Assembly: GCF_910577345.1 (NCBI RefSeq)
Contig: NZ_CAJTMT010000006.1
Coordinates: 62,001 to 126,000, forward strand
Length of the DNA stretch: 64,000 nt
Direction: 5' to 3'
Source: an uncultured Duncaniella sp.
Lineage (GTDB): Bacteria > Bacteroidota > Bacteroidia > Bacteroidales > Muribaculaceae
Of this stretch, positions 53,274 to 62,520 are shown in pieces; the first letter of the stretch is position 1, and each line of letters starts with the position of its first letter. The notes below the pieces were generated by a model. That model was given only the letters and a program-made list of their open reading frames with translations, did no database searches and was not told where the DNA came from. The position numbers and the translations under genes are program-made.

Positions 53274-54416
53274 TTAGAGGCAGGTGATTTCGAGTTCATC
53301 CACAAAAAGGGTGCTGCCGATGGCACCTGAAAAGTAGTCTCCGTCGATGCTTGACGTCATGACGACAGCTATGCTGTAGCGTCCGTCCTCAAATTTGTCG
53401 GCATCGATGGTTGCGCCTTCGCGGAACACGAATGGTACATGGAAATATGTCCAGTCACTCGCACCCTTGCGCATCTCTTCCGAAATGCGGGCGACGGCTA
53501 TGATGTTGGGATTGTCGTCAGACAGCACGTTGGCACCGTTGAGATATTCCATGTCGGCGGTCGACTCGAAGTAGACAGCATAGATGTTGCATTCGTCATT
53601 CTTTCCGGGTATGGCTTCAAGTTTGCCGGGGGCACTTGCATTGAACTGCTGGTAGACCTCTCCTGGGGTGTATTTGAAATAGCCGCTGAAGTAGCGCGGG
53701 ACATTGAAGAAAGGTGTGCCGAACTGGGTGGCTTCAAGAGGCTTGGCGATGGCGTTGTTGAGGTCGAACTTACCGATGAAAAGGTTGCCTGCGGCAATAG
53801 GTTTGTTGACCAATGCGCCCCAAGTGCCGGTGGAGCGGGTGACCAGACAGGCACATTTACCGATATGGCCTTCGTCAGTCTGGAATGTGGGATAGGTGTC
53901 GGGCGCTCCCTTGCCGTTGGTCATGGCAAAGCCTGAGTTGCCGCTTGCCCAGAACATGCTGTCGCGCTGATGGGTGGTCTCGTTGATGTTCACGTCGAAA
54001 AATACATCATAGCTGCCACCTTGAGCGCTTTTGGTCACCTTGACATCCTCGAAACCGTATTTAAGGTTGATGGCGTTGTTGCGCTGCACGGCGATGGTAT
54101 AAGCCTTGGTCCATTCACCGTCCTCGGAGGTGACAACGTAGGTCTGCGGTTCGGTGAAGTCGCGCTTTGTTCCGCTCGGGGGGGCGATGGTCGCGCCGGG
54201 CGTAAGCTCGAATTCGGGGGCAAGGTCTGTGATGTTGACGTGGTTTTTGACTATGAGGGTCACTCTGTCGTTTTCGATAATTGGAGTGCGGTTAAGAAGG
54301 TCGCCGGGGAGGGTGACGGCTACTATGTCACATTCGGCATTCAGTGGCTCTTTCTTGATACAGGAAGTCACCGCGAGAACCATTGCGAATGTCATTAACC
54401 ATTTGATTGCTTTCAT
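53274..54416 (-). CDS. PCMD domain-containing lipoprotein
   Basis: 380 residues from the ATG at 54416; the longer frame to 54488 lies in non-coding leader. A lipoprotein signal ends LAVTSC (about Cys19), a DUF-type beta domain (about 25-120) follows, and then a putative carbohydrate metabolism domain (PCMD) from about 125 to the end. The PCMD part opens with NLKYGFEDVKVT and contains PRYFSGYFKYTPGE, NIYAVYFESTADMEYL and TLFVDELEITCL, matching the jelly-roll pattern of the family. Likely on the outer membrane as a glycan-binding protein (inference). Divergent from another PCMD-like gene at 54789. Confidence 0.85.
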   Translation of the reverse strand: MKAIKWLMTFAMVLAVTSCIKKEPLNAECDIVAVTLPGDLLNRTPIIENDRVTLIVKNHVNITDLAPEFELTPGATIAPPSGTKRDFTEPQTYVVTSEDGEWTKAYTIAVQRNNAINLKYGFEDVKVTKSAQGGSYDVFFDVNINETTHQRDSMFWASGNSGFAMTNGKGAPDTYPTFQTDEGHIGKCACLVTRSTGTWGALVNKPIAAGNLFIGKFDLNNAIAKPLEATQFGTPFFNVPRYFSGYFKYTPGEVYQQFNASAPGKLEAIPGKNDECNIYAVYFESTADMEYLNGANVLSDDNPNIIAVARISEEMRKGASDWTYFHVPFVFREGATIDADKFEDGRYSIAVVMTSSIDGDYFSGAIGSTLFVDELEITCL

Positions 54417-54788
54417 AAAAAAGACTTGATTTCTGTTCTGTGAATTGATTGGCATTGCGTCAAATAAAAATTGTTGAGCGCAAATCAAGGGACAAAATTA
54501 CGAAAAAATGCGCTTTATTATGACTTTTATGCTATCTTTTGACTATAAATTGGGCTTTTTAGCTACAAAATTATTAAAATTATACTAATTTTAGGTGAGA
54601 TTCCAAATAATCACTTAACTTTGCATCGAAAAATCTGACCTGTCCTTATGGACAGATACCTCACGTTAAGAACAATGTCTGATGTCAATGCGGTTTAATG
54701 TCCGGAACAATCCAATGCCCAGGAACATAAGCTCTGCACCAACACTGTAGTAATTTTTCTATCAACCAATTATTATAATCATTTATTT
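54417..54788. other. Divergent promoter region between two PCMD-type genes
   Basis: 372 AT-rich bases without a gene. TAACTTTG at 54616-54623 is a -7 box for the rightward gene, about 165 bases from its ATG. TAATTTTG boxes on the minus strand (near 54495 and 54565) may serve the leftward gene. No clear -33 boxes are present. Confidence 0.45.
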
Positions 54789-56141
54789 ATGAAATCTCTT
54801 TACGCTACTTTAATCAGCTCTATGCTGATTAGTCCGCTGTGTTTCAATGTATTCGCGCAGCAACAGCTCCCTAACGCCGATTTTGAGGGCGCATGGGTGG
54901 ATTGTGTGCCCTGGACCAGTAATAATAATGCTAAGGTTAAGGATTCAATTCCTGAAAATTGGTGCATATCTAATGTGATTGGTATCGGTGGAACAGGTGC
55001 TACTACTGTCGGAGGGAAAGATGAGGGTTATAATTCCGCATCATCTGTGAAGCTTACAAATTCGCCAAATCCATTGATGAGCTCTCAGATTGTTCCTGCA
55101 TATCTGACGCTGGGTACGACATGGTCTACATCTGTCCTTGTTAGTAAGATGGACGGTGGTACATTCGGAGGTATGCAATTTACCGAACGCCCTGCAGGCA
55201 TGGAATTTATGTATAAACGTAGTCGTGGAGAAAGCAAGCCGGAAGAAACATCAACCATTGTGGCTTATCTTTGGAAAGGACATTGGACCCAGAGCGCTGT
55301 TCCTGCTAATATTGTTATGTTTGGCTCTCCTGCAACTGTAGATATGGTGGACCGTGACCGTTGTGTCCTCGGAATGGATATGAGCAGTTCTCTTGGTGGT
55401 GATGTGACCAAGACTGATGATGCTGAACTTATCGCAGTCCTCAAGGCTGAGATTACAGAGAATACTGATGAATGGACCAAGTTCTCAGGTAAGTTTGAAT
55501 ATTATTCTGATGCCACTCCCGAAATGTTCAATGTGATTATCGCTGCCGGTGACTATTTCGGAGGTGCTTCTGTTGTCGGTAAGGATAATACCCTCATCGT
55601 CGACGACGTTAAGCTCATCTATGCGGATGATGCACAGTCTCAGAACTATCCCGGTTTTCTCAGTGTCGAGATGATGGGTTCGCAGCTTGCCGATAACCAG
55701 CCTTCGACAATCATTATCACCCCGACCGGTGATGGCAAGTGCACTTTCCTTCTTCCTGATCTCACTTTGGGTGATGATTTGGCTCTCGGAGACATCAAGG
55801 TTGAGGATGTGACAATGACTGAAGCCAACGGCATCACGACTTATACCGGTGAAGTAAAGGATCTGAGCCTTGTTGGCGGTATTATTGCAGACGTGGCTAT
55901 TAACGGTACCATTACAGCTGCAGGTGAAGTTAATATGAAGATTGACGTGATGTGGCAGGGTGTTCCTATCAATGTCACCTTCACATCATCTACTTCCGCA
56001 ATCGGTTCAATTGAAGCTGACGGCAATGGAGTTGCTGAATATTTCAACCTTCAGGGTATCCGTGTCAACGGCGAGAACATGACTCCCGGCGTTTATGTGA
56101 AGCGTCAGGGCGGTAAGGTAAGCAAGGTTATCGTTCGATAA
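54789..56141 (+). CDS. Secreted PCMD/calycin-like protein with C-terminal Por-like tail
   Basis: 450 residues with a signal peptide (ISSMLISPLCFNVFAQ). The N-terminal ~255 residues resemble a PCMD jelly roll (LPNADFEGAW at the start of the mature protein, LIVDDVKLIY at its end). About 275-400 is a calycin/lipocalin-like beta region (SVEMMGSQLADNQPSTIIIT). The last ~45 residues are the same kind of tail as in the 11005-12183 protein, with EYFNLQGIRV and VKRQGGKVSKVIVR. Probably a surface glycan-binding or scaffold protein. It stands alone with a strong terminator and is divergent from the PCMD lipoprotein. Confidence 0.82.
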   Translation: MKSLYATLISSMLISPLCFNVFAQQQLPNADFEGAWVDCVPWTSNNNAKVKDSIPENWCISNVIGIGGTGATTVGGKDEGYNSASSVKLTNSPNPLMSSQIVPAYLTLGTTWSTSVLVSKMDGGTFGGMQFTERPAGMEFMYKRSRGESKPEETSTIVAYLWKGHWTQSAVPANIVMFGSPATVDMVDRDRCVLGMDMSSSLGGDVTKTDDAELIAVLKAEITENTDEWTKFSGKFEYYSDATPEMFNVIIAAGDYFGGASVVGKDNTLIVDDVKLIYADDAQSQNYPGFLSVEMMGSQLADNQPSTIIITPTGDGKCTFLLPDLTLGDDLALGDIKVEDVTMTEANGITTYTGEVKDLSLVGGIIADVAINGTITAAGEVNMKIDVMWQGVPINVTFTSSTSAIGSIEADGNGVAEYFNLQGIRVNGENMTPGVYVKRQGGKVSKVIVR

Positions 56142-56150
56142 CTATACGAA

Positions 56151-56212
56151 CCATAGAAACAAAGAAAGAGTCAGAAGCACCGGTGCTTCTGACTCTTTCT
56201 TTGTTTCTATGG
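56151..56212. terminator. Bidirectional terminator, 62-bp perfect palindrome
   Basis: Arms 56151-56181 and 56182-56212 are exactly complementary with no spacer. It lies between convergent genes, ten bases after one stop codon and 35 bases before the other. Confidence 0.8.
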
Positions 56213-56246
56213 AATTCTTATCCATGTCCACAGGGGTTGGCCTCGT

Positions 56247-56483
56247 TTATTGGTTGGCGTAGGCGAGGACTGTCGGGCTTTCGACATCAACGCCATATTC
56301 CTGTGCACGCTGGAGGATCGCTTTGGCCAGTTTAGGCTTCAGGTCTTCGGGACAATAGCGGAAATATGCTTCCGCAGCGCGGACATGTGCGGCATCCGGC
56401 ATCGGATATTCGCGGCGTTCGGGGAGTCCGTAGACGCTGTCGGGAAGTTCCTTGCGCTCCTCGTATGAAATTCTATCGCTCAT
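56247..56483 (-). CDS. Small conserved protein (DUF6582-like)
   Basis: 78-residue soluble protein without signal peptide. LPDSVYGLPERREYPMPDAA followed by HVRAAEAYFRYC and a helix KPKLAKAILQRAQEYGVDV matches the pattern of small bacterial and phage-associated proteins with the PxSxFGLPxxRKYPxPDxxH motif (DUF6582-like). Their role is not established. Here it is alone on the minus strand, between a terminator and a MITE-like element, with no phage genes nearby. Real coding is supported by the conserved motif. Confidence 0.72.
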   Translation of the reverse strand: MSDRISYEERKELPDSVYGLPERREYPMPDAAHVRAAEAYFRYCPEDLKPKLAKAILQRAQEYGVDVESPTVLAYANQ

Positions 56484-56510
56484 AGTAGTTTATGTGTATT
56501 CGTATAGGTT

Positions 56511-56706
56511 TTGTAGGGACGCGCTGTAGCGCGTATGCCAAAATGAATAGTTAATTCGTTGGTGATAATTGCTGTCAAATTTAGTGTAGGATGTCGTGGG
56601 GATTTCCCGGTAGGATTTTATGGGGATTTTCCGATAGGATTTTTGGGATTTCCCGGTAGGATTTTGCAATCTCATTCGGCATACGCGCTACAGCGCGTCC
56701 CTACAA
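56511..56706. mobile_element. MITE-like element with 29-bp perfect inverted repeats
   Basis: Perfect 29-base terminal inverted repeats (56511-56539 and 56678-56706), each holding its own small palindrome acgcgct-gt-agcgcgt, flank a 138-base interior. The interior carries three tandem copies of a ~22-base unit ggggatttcccggtaggatt (about 56597-56665), the middle one slightly diverged. There is no coding frame. No target duplication is obvious. Consistent with a non-autonomous miniature element or a palindromic extragenic repeat. Confidence 0.7.
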
Positions 56707-56767
56707 CATCCTGCAATGTCAGCAATATCCTGCAAAGTCAGGCTGTGTGCTGACAATCAGTACTGCA

Positions 56768-57286
56768 TCAGAGGTTGAAGCGGGCACCGACCTGGAGGAG
56801 ACCCTGTGCGCCGAAACCGAGTTCACCGAAGATGCTTGTCACGCGGGTGATGCTGACTTCCGCTCCGAGGGGTGAAGCCTGGAATGCGAAGTATGCTTTA
56901 TTCTTCGACCAGTCGCCTGCTGCCATGTGGGTGATGTCGACACCGATACCGAGATGACCGTAGAGTGTGACAACGCGGTTGCGGTAATAGTCATAGCGTC
57001 CGTTGAGCATGATGACATGGTAATATGCGTTGGCATCGTCGGAGTGCTTGTAGCTTGCGCTTGAGAAGGTGTAGCTTGCACCGAAGTAGAAGCTTGGAGC
57101 CACCTTGAAGTTTACGCCTGCGGTGAGTGCGCCCCAAGCGTTGTTGATTGCGCCGCCGTCATGCATGTCGGTCGCATCCATCTGTGTGTAGCCACCGTAA
57201 CCGATCTGAAGTTGTGCTTTCTGAGCCTGTGCACCAAAAGCCATCCCGAGGACAGCAAACATGATAAGAATAAATTTTTTCATCAC
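56768..57286 (-). CDS. Small outer-membrane beta-barrel protein
   Basis: 172 residues with a signal peptide (MFAVLGMAFGAQAQ) and about eight amphipathic strands, including SFYFGASYTFSSASY, VTLYGHLGIGVDITH and AYFAFQASPLGAEVSI. It ends in LLQVGARFNL, an outer-membrane barrel ending. It resembles the porin family / OmpW-size barrels widespread in Bacteroidetes. No operon partner: lptD lies 143 bases upstream on the same strand, and the MITE-like element lies downstream. The substrate, if it forms a pore, is unknown. Confidence 0.82.
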   Translation of the reverse strand: MMKKFILIMFAVLGMAFGAQAQKAQLQIGYGGYTQMDATDMHDGGAINNAWGALTAGVNFKVAPSFYFGASYTFSSASYKHSDDANAYYHVIMLNGRYDYYRNRVVTLYGHLGIGVDITHMAAGDWSKNKAYFAFQASPLGAEVSITRVTSIFGELGFGAQGLLQVGARFNL

Positions 57287-57428
57287 TAATTGTAGTTAAA
57301 TTAAGTAATAGTTGAATTGTCGGAATAAATATAAGTGTTGTTGCCTCGCGGACGGAGGTGCGAAAAAAAATAGTGTGGCGGTTGGAATGTACCGTCACAC
57401 TATTTAACAATTATGATGTAAAAAAAGT

Positions 57429-60407
57429 TTAATACCACTTGACTCCGTTGGAGAAAGAAGAGCGTTTGTCGTACTTGAGGTCCGAAAGCAGCGACGATTT
57501 CACGGAGATGTGGAAATTGTAGCTCTTGTATGGACCGACGGGGACGAAACTTGCGCGCATCGTGAAGCAGTGCATCTCGCGGGAGATATTGCAGTTCATG
57601 TAGGCGAGTTTCTTGGTGTCGAAATTGTAGCTCGCCGAGAAACCTAAATTCCAGTTGGCTGTCGGGCGGATATTTCCTGAGAACGAGAGGTTCTGGGTGA
57701 TTTTTCCTTTGTACTCAAGTTTCTTGTAGTCGAACTCGCCGTAGCCGTAGTTGATGGAGTAGTTGAACGTCAGGTTCCACGGGACAGACCATGCCATATA
57801 GCCGTCGTCGTCAAACTCCATGTTCGAGTTCTTCTTATTGCTTTTGCGGCTGTTGGGTGACTGATAGTCCGACGTCGAATCGGCGAAGTCCTGGTCCATG
57901 GATGTGTTGTTGGAGTCCTTGCCTTTCTTGTCGCCTTTCTTGTCGTCCTTGTCCTTGTCTTTGCCGAAAAGTTTTTTGAACGTGTCGTTATTGAAGGTGT
58001 AGCTGAACGATGTGCCGGTGCTCGAAAGCTTACCCCAGCCCTTGCCTTCGGTCAGACGGAGCTTGTTGACGCGGACCGGGTTGCCTGCCGCGTTGAGGGC
58101 GTAGGTGTAGACGTCCCATGTCGCCGAGAGGTTGAGGTTGAAGTTCTTGACCAGACGCAGCATGATGGAGGTGTTGAGGTTCGACCATCGCATTGAGTCG
58201 GCTGCGAAGTTGTAGCTCTGCGAGAGTGTTAGGTTCTCGATGAGCGACACTTTCTTTTCTCCGATGGAATCGTTGTCCGACTTGACCTTCATCTCAAGGT
58301 TGTTGGCGAGCGAGATGCTGAGTGCTCCCGTCTTACCTTGACCGGGGACACCGAACAGCGAGTTTGGGAAGTAGGAGTATGAGCGTGTCTGCATCTCTCC
58401 GTTGGCGTCGGGATACTGATAGTTTCCGTAGTAGCCGAAGAATGACGAGCCGAAGTCGGGTGCGCCCGAGAAGGAGATTGTCGGGGTGAGGACGTGGCGT
58501 ATCATTTTGACCTTGTCGCCAAGGAAAGGGAGAGGCTGGAAGAAACCGTAGATTTTAGTGTCGAGCGCTACGGATGCGTTGAAGTCCCAGACGTTGTAGA
58601 AGCTGTAGGTCGTGTCGAGGACTTCGGCTGATGCGTTCGGATCCCACTGGCGGCGTACTTTGCTCGTGTACATTCGGTCCGTTATGCTGACCGACGGTGT
58701 GAGGTTGAGATATTTGAAGATGTTGAAGGTGGCGCTGATGGGGATGCTGTGGCGCATACCGTTTCGCCAGTCTTTGATGAGGCTTTTCTTGAAGAATTCA
58801 TCCTGCTTGGCCGTCAGGGAGTTGTTGAACTGGCCGGAATATGAGAGCTTGATTTTCTCATACCATTTCTCTTCCCCGACTGCGCGTTTGCGTTTGAAGG
58901 GGTAGACCTGCGACATGGTCAGGGTGAAGTTGGGGAACGACACGGCGAGGGTAGAGTCCTGCGAACGCTGCGAGACGTTGGCAGTTGTTGACAGGGACCA
59001 CTTGGAGTTGGGGAAGCGGTAGGTCATGTTGACCGTACTACTCTTGGTGTTCTGCGTGAAATCACTGCCGTAGTATGAATTGAGATCGTTTCGGGTGTAG
59101 CCGCTGGTCGTGAAGTTGACGCTTGCCGACAGGCTCATGTTGGGGTTTGCTTTCGCATCCTGACTGTGGCTCCACACAATCTGGAAGTTGGTCGACTTGG
59201 CGTAGTCGGGCATTCCTTTGTCGCCGGTCACGGTCTGGAGATACGAGAGGTTGAAGTTGCCGGAATACTTATAGCGCTTGACGTAGCCCGACTGGGCGCG
59301 CAGGCCCCACGAACCGAGCGTGTAGATTTCGCCTGTGAGTGCAAGGTCAATGTTTGGGCTGATGGCGAAGTAGTAGCCGCCGTTGCTGAGATAGTATCCA
59401 CGGTTGTAGTCATCGCCGAAGCTCGGGAATATGATACCGGATGAGTATTTTTCGGAGAAGGGGAAGTAGCCGAAGGGGACTGCGAGGGGGAGTGGCAGAC
59501 CTGCAAGCACCATGTAGGCCGGACCGCTGATCACATCTTTTCCGGGTCGTATTTTACCTTTTGTGACTTGCATGTAGAAGTGGGGGTCGTCGTGGTTGTC
59601 GCAGGTGGTGTAACGGCCGTTCTGGATATAGAAAGTTTCGTCGTCGATTTTCTTTGTCTGTCCGCCTGTGAGGTAGCCTTCACCCTGCTGGGTCACAACG
59701 TCGGTGATGAAGCCTTGTTCGGTCTTGAAATTGTAGCGCATGGTCTTGGCTTCGTAGGTCGAGCCGTTGTCCTCGAACACGGGTGTGCCGAAAGCGTCGC
59801 CGACCGAGTCCACACCGCCCACGGCATAGACATCGGAATTGGTGAGATCCATCTGTATCTCCTGTGCGTCGAGCTTGAGAGTGCCGTATTCGATTTTGGA
59901 GCTGCCATACATGTATGCATTGCTGCGGCCGACAACCACCATTGAATCCTGGGCAGAGAAGTCCACCGGATTGTCAAGGTCGACTTTCGCGCGGACAATC
60001 TTTGATGTCTTCTCGGGAGCTGTGATGCGGTTGCGGCTAAGCCTGTTCCGGCGCATGGTGTCGGCGACATAACTGTGACGGCTGATTGGCGAAACGATGC
60101 TGTCGGGAGTTGCGGTGTTCATGTCGGCGGTGTCGGCCACTGCTGTTTCCGGCATTTCCTCGACAGAGGCAGCCTCCAATGGCATACTGACAAGCGAATC
60201 CGGACTTAACGCAAGCGGAGTGGCCGGACGGAGAGTGTCGGGCAGTCTGCGCTGCAAGCGCGCGTCAAGCCTCGCCGAGTCGTGTGCCGGAGGAGTCGGG
60301 TCGACCGGGGCAGCTATGGAATCGGGATTTGCCTGGCGTGGGAAAGCACCCATCGAGAGGGCGCAGAGCAGCACTGTAATAATTATGTATAAGTGAGAAT
60401 ATCTCAA
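57429..60407 (-). CDS. LPS-assembly protein LptD-like outer-membrane protein
   Basis: Large outer-membrane protein that inserts lipopolysaccharide, of the Bacteroidetes LptD type. About 992 residues from a TTG at 60407. A full promoter lies at 60453-60484, inside the longer frame that begins with an ATG at 60506, so that ATG cannot be on the transcript. TTG 60407 also starts the signal peptide LRYSHLYIIITVLLCALSMG. An OstA-like periplasmic domain (about 125-290: GRSNAYMYGSSKIEYGTLKL and following) precedes a long beta barrel. There is a Lys/Asp-rich insert near 825-850 (KDKDKDDKKGDKKGKDSNN). The protein ends with a barrel strand (RSSFSNGVKWY). Confidence 0.88.
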   Translation of the reverse strand: MRYSHLYIIITVLLCALSMGAFPRQANPDSIAAPVDPTPPAHDSARLDARLQRRLPDTLRPATPLALSPDSLVSMPLEAASVEEMPETAVADTADMNTATPDSIVSPISRHSYVADTMRRNRLSRNRITAPEKTSKIVRAKVDLDNPVDFSAQDSMVVVGRSNAYMYGSSKIEYGTLKLDAQEIQMDLTNSDVYAVGGVDSVGDAFGTPVFEDNGSTYEAKTMRYNFKTEQGFITDVVTQQGEGYLTGGQTKKIDDETFYIQNGRYTTCDNHDDPHFYMQVTKGKIRPGKDVISGPAYMVLAGLPLPLAVPFGYFPFSEKYSSGIIFPSFGDDYNRGYYLSNGGYYFAISPNIDLALTGEIYTLGSWGLRAQSGYVKRYKYSGNFNLSYLQTVTGDKGMPDYAKSTNFQIVWSHSQDAKANPNMSLSASVNFTTSGYTRNDLNSYYGSDFTQNTKSSTVNMTYRFPNSKWSLSTTANVSQRSQDSTLAVSFPNFTLTMSQVYPFKRKRAVGEEKWYEKIKLSYSGQFNNSLTAKQDEFFKKSLIKDWRNGMRHSIPISATFNIFKYLNLTPSVSITDRMYTSKVRRQWDPNASAEVLDTTYSFYNVWDFNASVALDTKIYGFFQPLPFLGDKVKMIRHVLTPTISFSGAPDFGSSFFGYYGNYQYPDANGEMQTRSYSYFPNSLFGVPGQGKTGALSISLANNLEMKVKSDNDSIGEKKVSLIENLTLSQSYNFAADSMRWSNLNTSIMLRLVKNFNLNLSATWDVYTYALNAAGNPVRVNKLRLTEGKGWGKLSSTGTSFSYTFNNDTFKKLFGKDKDKDDKKGDKKGKDSNNTSMDQDFADSTSDYQSPNSRKSNKKNSNMEFDDDGYMAWSVPWNLTFNYSINYGYGEFDYKKLEYKGKITQNLSFSGNIRPTANWNLGFSASYNFDTKKLAYMNCNISREMHCFTMRASFVPVGPYKSYNFHISVKSSLLSDLKYDKRSSFSNGVKWY

Positions 60408-60452
60408 ACTTGCACCTTTAATAATGATGGTTAGGGTTATGAAAAATCTTTG

Positions 60453-60484
60453 CAAAGATACATCATTCTTGCAATATAGGCAAA
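60453..60484 (-). promoter_or_regulatory. Promoter of the LptD-like gene
   Basis: On the minus strand TTTG (60484-60481), 20 bases, TATCTTTG (60460-60453), a complete Bacteroidetes promoter. Transcription from near 60446 leaves a leader of about 39 bases to the TTG start, with AAAGGTG just before it. Confidence 0.8.
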
Positions 60485-60681
60485 GACACCGTGGGGTTTG
60501 TGACATTTAATTAATGTGAAATGTCGGAGAGGCAGTCAGATAGATGGGCGGAGGGTTTAAAAAGTGTAATTTAATGCTAATATTTGGCCACAGATTGTGA
60601 TTTTTTGCGTACTTTTGCACCATAAAAGTAACATTTGGATAATTCAACGATCACATTTCTATCAATCCCTCAACAGTAAAG

Positions 60682-61152
60682 ATGTCACGACAAAACTTCG
60701 ATACACTTGATTTCAAGATTCTTGAGATGCTCTCAAACAATGCGCGCAAACCGTTTCTTGAGATAGCGCGTGAAACCAACGTTTCGGGTGCGGCAATCCA
60801 TCAGCGCATCCAGAAACTGACGGCCTCGGGTGTCATCCGTGGGTTTGAGACCATCATCGATCCTCCTTCGGTGGGCTATGAGACCTGTGCCTACATCGGT
60901 TTCATCCTCAATGACCCCACTAAGTTTGACGAGGTGGTCGAACGTCTGAAGGCTATTCCCGAAGTTGTGGACTGCCATTTCACCACCGGTAGCTACGATG
61001 TCTTTGCAAAGATTTTCGCACACAACAATGCCCATCTTCTTGAGGTGATACACAAGAAGCTCCGTCTTGGATTCGGACGCACCGAGACCCTCATCTCTTT
61101 CAAAGAGGTGTTCAAGCGCCCGATTCCCATTCTCCCCGAGAATCTTGAATGA
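60682..61152 (+). CDS. Lrp/AsnC family transcriptional regulator
   Basis: 156-residue feast/famine regulator. The N-terminal helix-turn-helix (about 8-60: LDFKILEMLSNNARKPFLEI and VSGAAIHQRIQKLTASGVI) is joined to a C-terminal RAM/ACT-like effector domain (about 72-150: YIGFILNDPTKFDEV, VVDCHFTTGSYDVFAKIF). Length and domain order fit AsnC-type proteins, which sense amino acids and often form octamers. A TACTTTTG -7 box lies about 65 bases upstream. The target genes are unknown; mtaB follows 39 bases later and may be co-transcribed. Confidence 0.93.
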   Translation: MSRQNFDTLDFKILEMLSNNARKPFLEIARETNVSGAAIHQRIQKLTASGVIRGFETIIDPPSVGYETCAYIGFILNDPTKFDEVVERLKAIPEVVDCHFTTGSYDVFAKIFAHNNAHLLEVIHKKLRLGFGRTETLISFKEVFKRPIPILPENLE

Positions 61153-61191
61153 TGACGGCGCGGGCAAAATATATTAAATTCTGCTCAAAGA

Positions 61192-62520
61192 GTGATAGAT
61201 AAGAATACATTCGGCAGCCGGACAGCTTTGTTTCATACGTTCGGCTGCAAACTCAATTTTGCCGAGACCTCCACGGTGGCGCGCATCTTCGCATCGCGCG
61301 GCATCCAGCGTGTCCATGAAGGGGATACGCCGGACTACATTGTCATAAACAGTTGCAGCGTCACTGAAGTGGCCGACAAGAAATGCCGTCAGGCTGTCCG
61401 CTCGTTTGCCCGGCGCTACCCCGACGCGCGCATCATTGTCACCGGCTGCTATGCGCAGCTCAAGCCCGACGAGGTGAAGACCCTTCCGGGGGTCGCTGTC
61501 GTGGCCGGTACGGACCGCAAGCTTGAATTGGCCGACTATCTTGACCGCGTGCTTGCCGAGGGTGAGGAGGAGGGAGCATCCACCTTTGTCACTCCGACCA
61601 AGGAGATACGCAAGTTCTCCCCGTCGTGCTCGCGCGGCGACCGCACCCGCTATTTCCTGAAGGTTCAGGACGGCTGCGATTATTTCTGTTCATATTGCAC
61701 CATCCCCTTTGCCCGTGGCCGCAGCCGCTCGGGGTCGATTGCCGAAATCGTAGCCCAGGCGCGCGACGTTGCTGCCGAGGGTGGCAAGGAGATTGTCATC
61801 ACCGGTGTCAACACCGGAGATTTTGGAAAAGGGACTGACGAGACTTTCCTTGACCTTTGCCGCGAACTCGACAAGGTCGAGGGTATCGAACGCTACCGTA
61901 TATCTTCAATAGAACCCAACCTGCTGACGGACGAGCTGATTGATTTCGTGGCTTCTTCGCGCAGATTCATGCCTCATTTCCATATTCCTCTCCAGAGCGG
62001 CAGTGACGATGTGCTCAAACTGATGCGTCGCCGCTACGACACGGCTCTATTCCGTGAGAAAATCGAATATGTGCGCAGTGTGATGCCCGATGCTTTCATC
62101 GGTGTCGATCTGATTGTCGGCGCGAGGGGTGAGACCATCGAGCGTTTTGAGGAGTCGAGGGCCTTTGTGGATTCACTGCCGATCTCACGTCTGCATGTGT
62201 TCACCTACAGCGAACGCCCCGGCACACGTGCGCTTGAAATCGAGCATGAAGTCAGTCAGGAGGAGAAGCATCGCCGCACGCGCATCATGCTTGCCATTTC
62301 CGAGCGGAAACTCCGCGAGTTCACTGAACGGTTTGTCGGGACTGTCCGTCCGATTCTTGCCGAGCATCCCCGCCACGATGGTTCGATGGCCGGGTTCACC
62401 GACAATTATCTGCGCATAAACATTGCCCCGCAGCCGGAGCTGTCCAACACGATATGCCCCGTGCGCATCACTTCCATGCATCCCGAAGGCGAGGAGTCGG
62501 AAGGGGAGGTGGTCGGATGA
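61192..62520 (+). CDS. mtaB: tRNA t6A37 methylthiotransferase MtaB
   Basis: Radical-SAM enzyme adding a methylthio group to N6-threonylcarbamoyladenosine 37 of tRNAs that read ANN codons. 442 residues from GTG 61192. The UPF0004 domain has cluster ligands Cys19, Cys55 and Cys86. The radical-SAM triad is Cys162-x3-Cys166-x2-Cys169 in GCDYFCSYC. IPLQSGSDDVLKLMRRRY follows in the barrel, and a C-terminal TRAM-like region is short. The MtaB subgroup (rather than MiaB or RimO) is favoured by the start TFGCKLN and GRSRSGS. The stop overlaps the next gene as ATGA. Confidence 0.93.
   Translation: MIDKNTFGSRTALFHTFGCKLNFAETSTVARIFASRGIQRVHEGDTPDYIVINSCSVTEVADKKCRQAVRSFARRYPDARIIVTGCYAQLKPDEVKTLPGVAVVAGTDRKLELADYLDRVLAEGEEEGASTFVTPTKEIRKFSPSCSRGDRTRYFLKVQDGCDYFCSYCTIPFARGRSRSGSIAEIVAQARDVAAEGGKEIVITGVNTGDFGKGTDETFLDLCRELDKVEGIERYRISSIEPNLLTDELIDFVASSRRFMPHFHIPLQSGSDDVLKLMRRRYDTALFREKIEYVRSVMPDAFIGVDLIVGARGETIERFEESRAFVDSLPISRLHVFTYSERPGTRALEIEHEVSQEEKHRRTRIMLAISERKLREFTERFVGTVRPILAEHPRHDGSMAGFTDNYLRINIAPQPELSNTICPVRITSMHPEGEESEGEVVG

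Noticed and set aside
56590..56665. Possible CRISPR array
   Set aside because: Three ~22-base units are directly abutting with no spacers, inside a MITE-like element and without cas genes.
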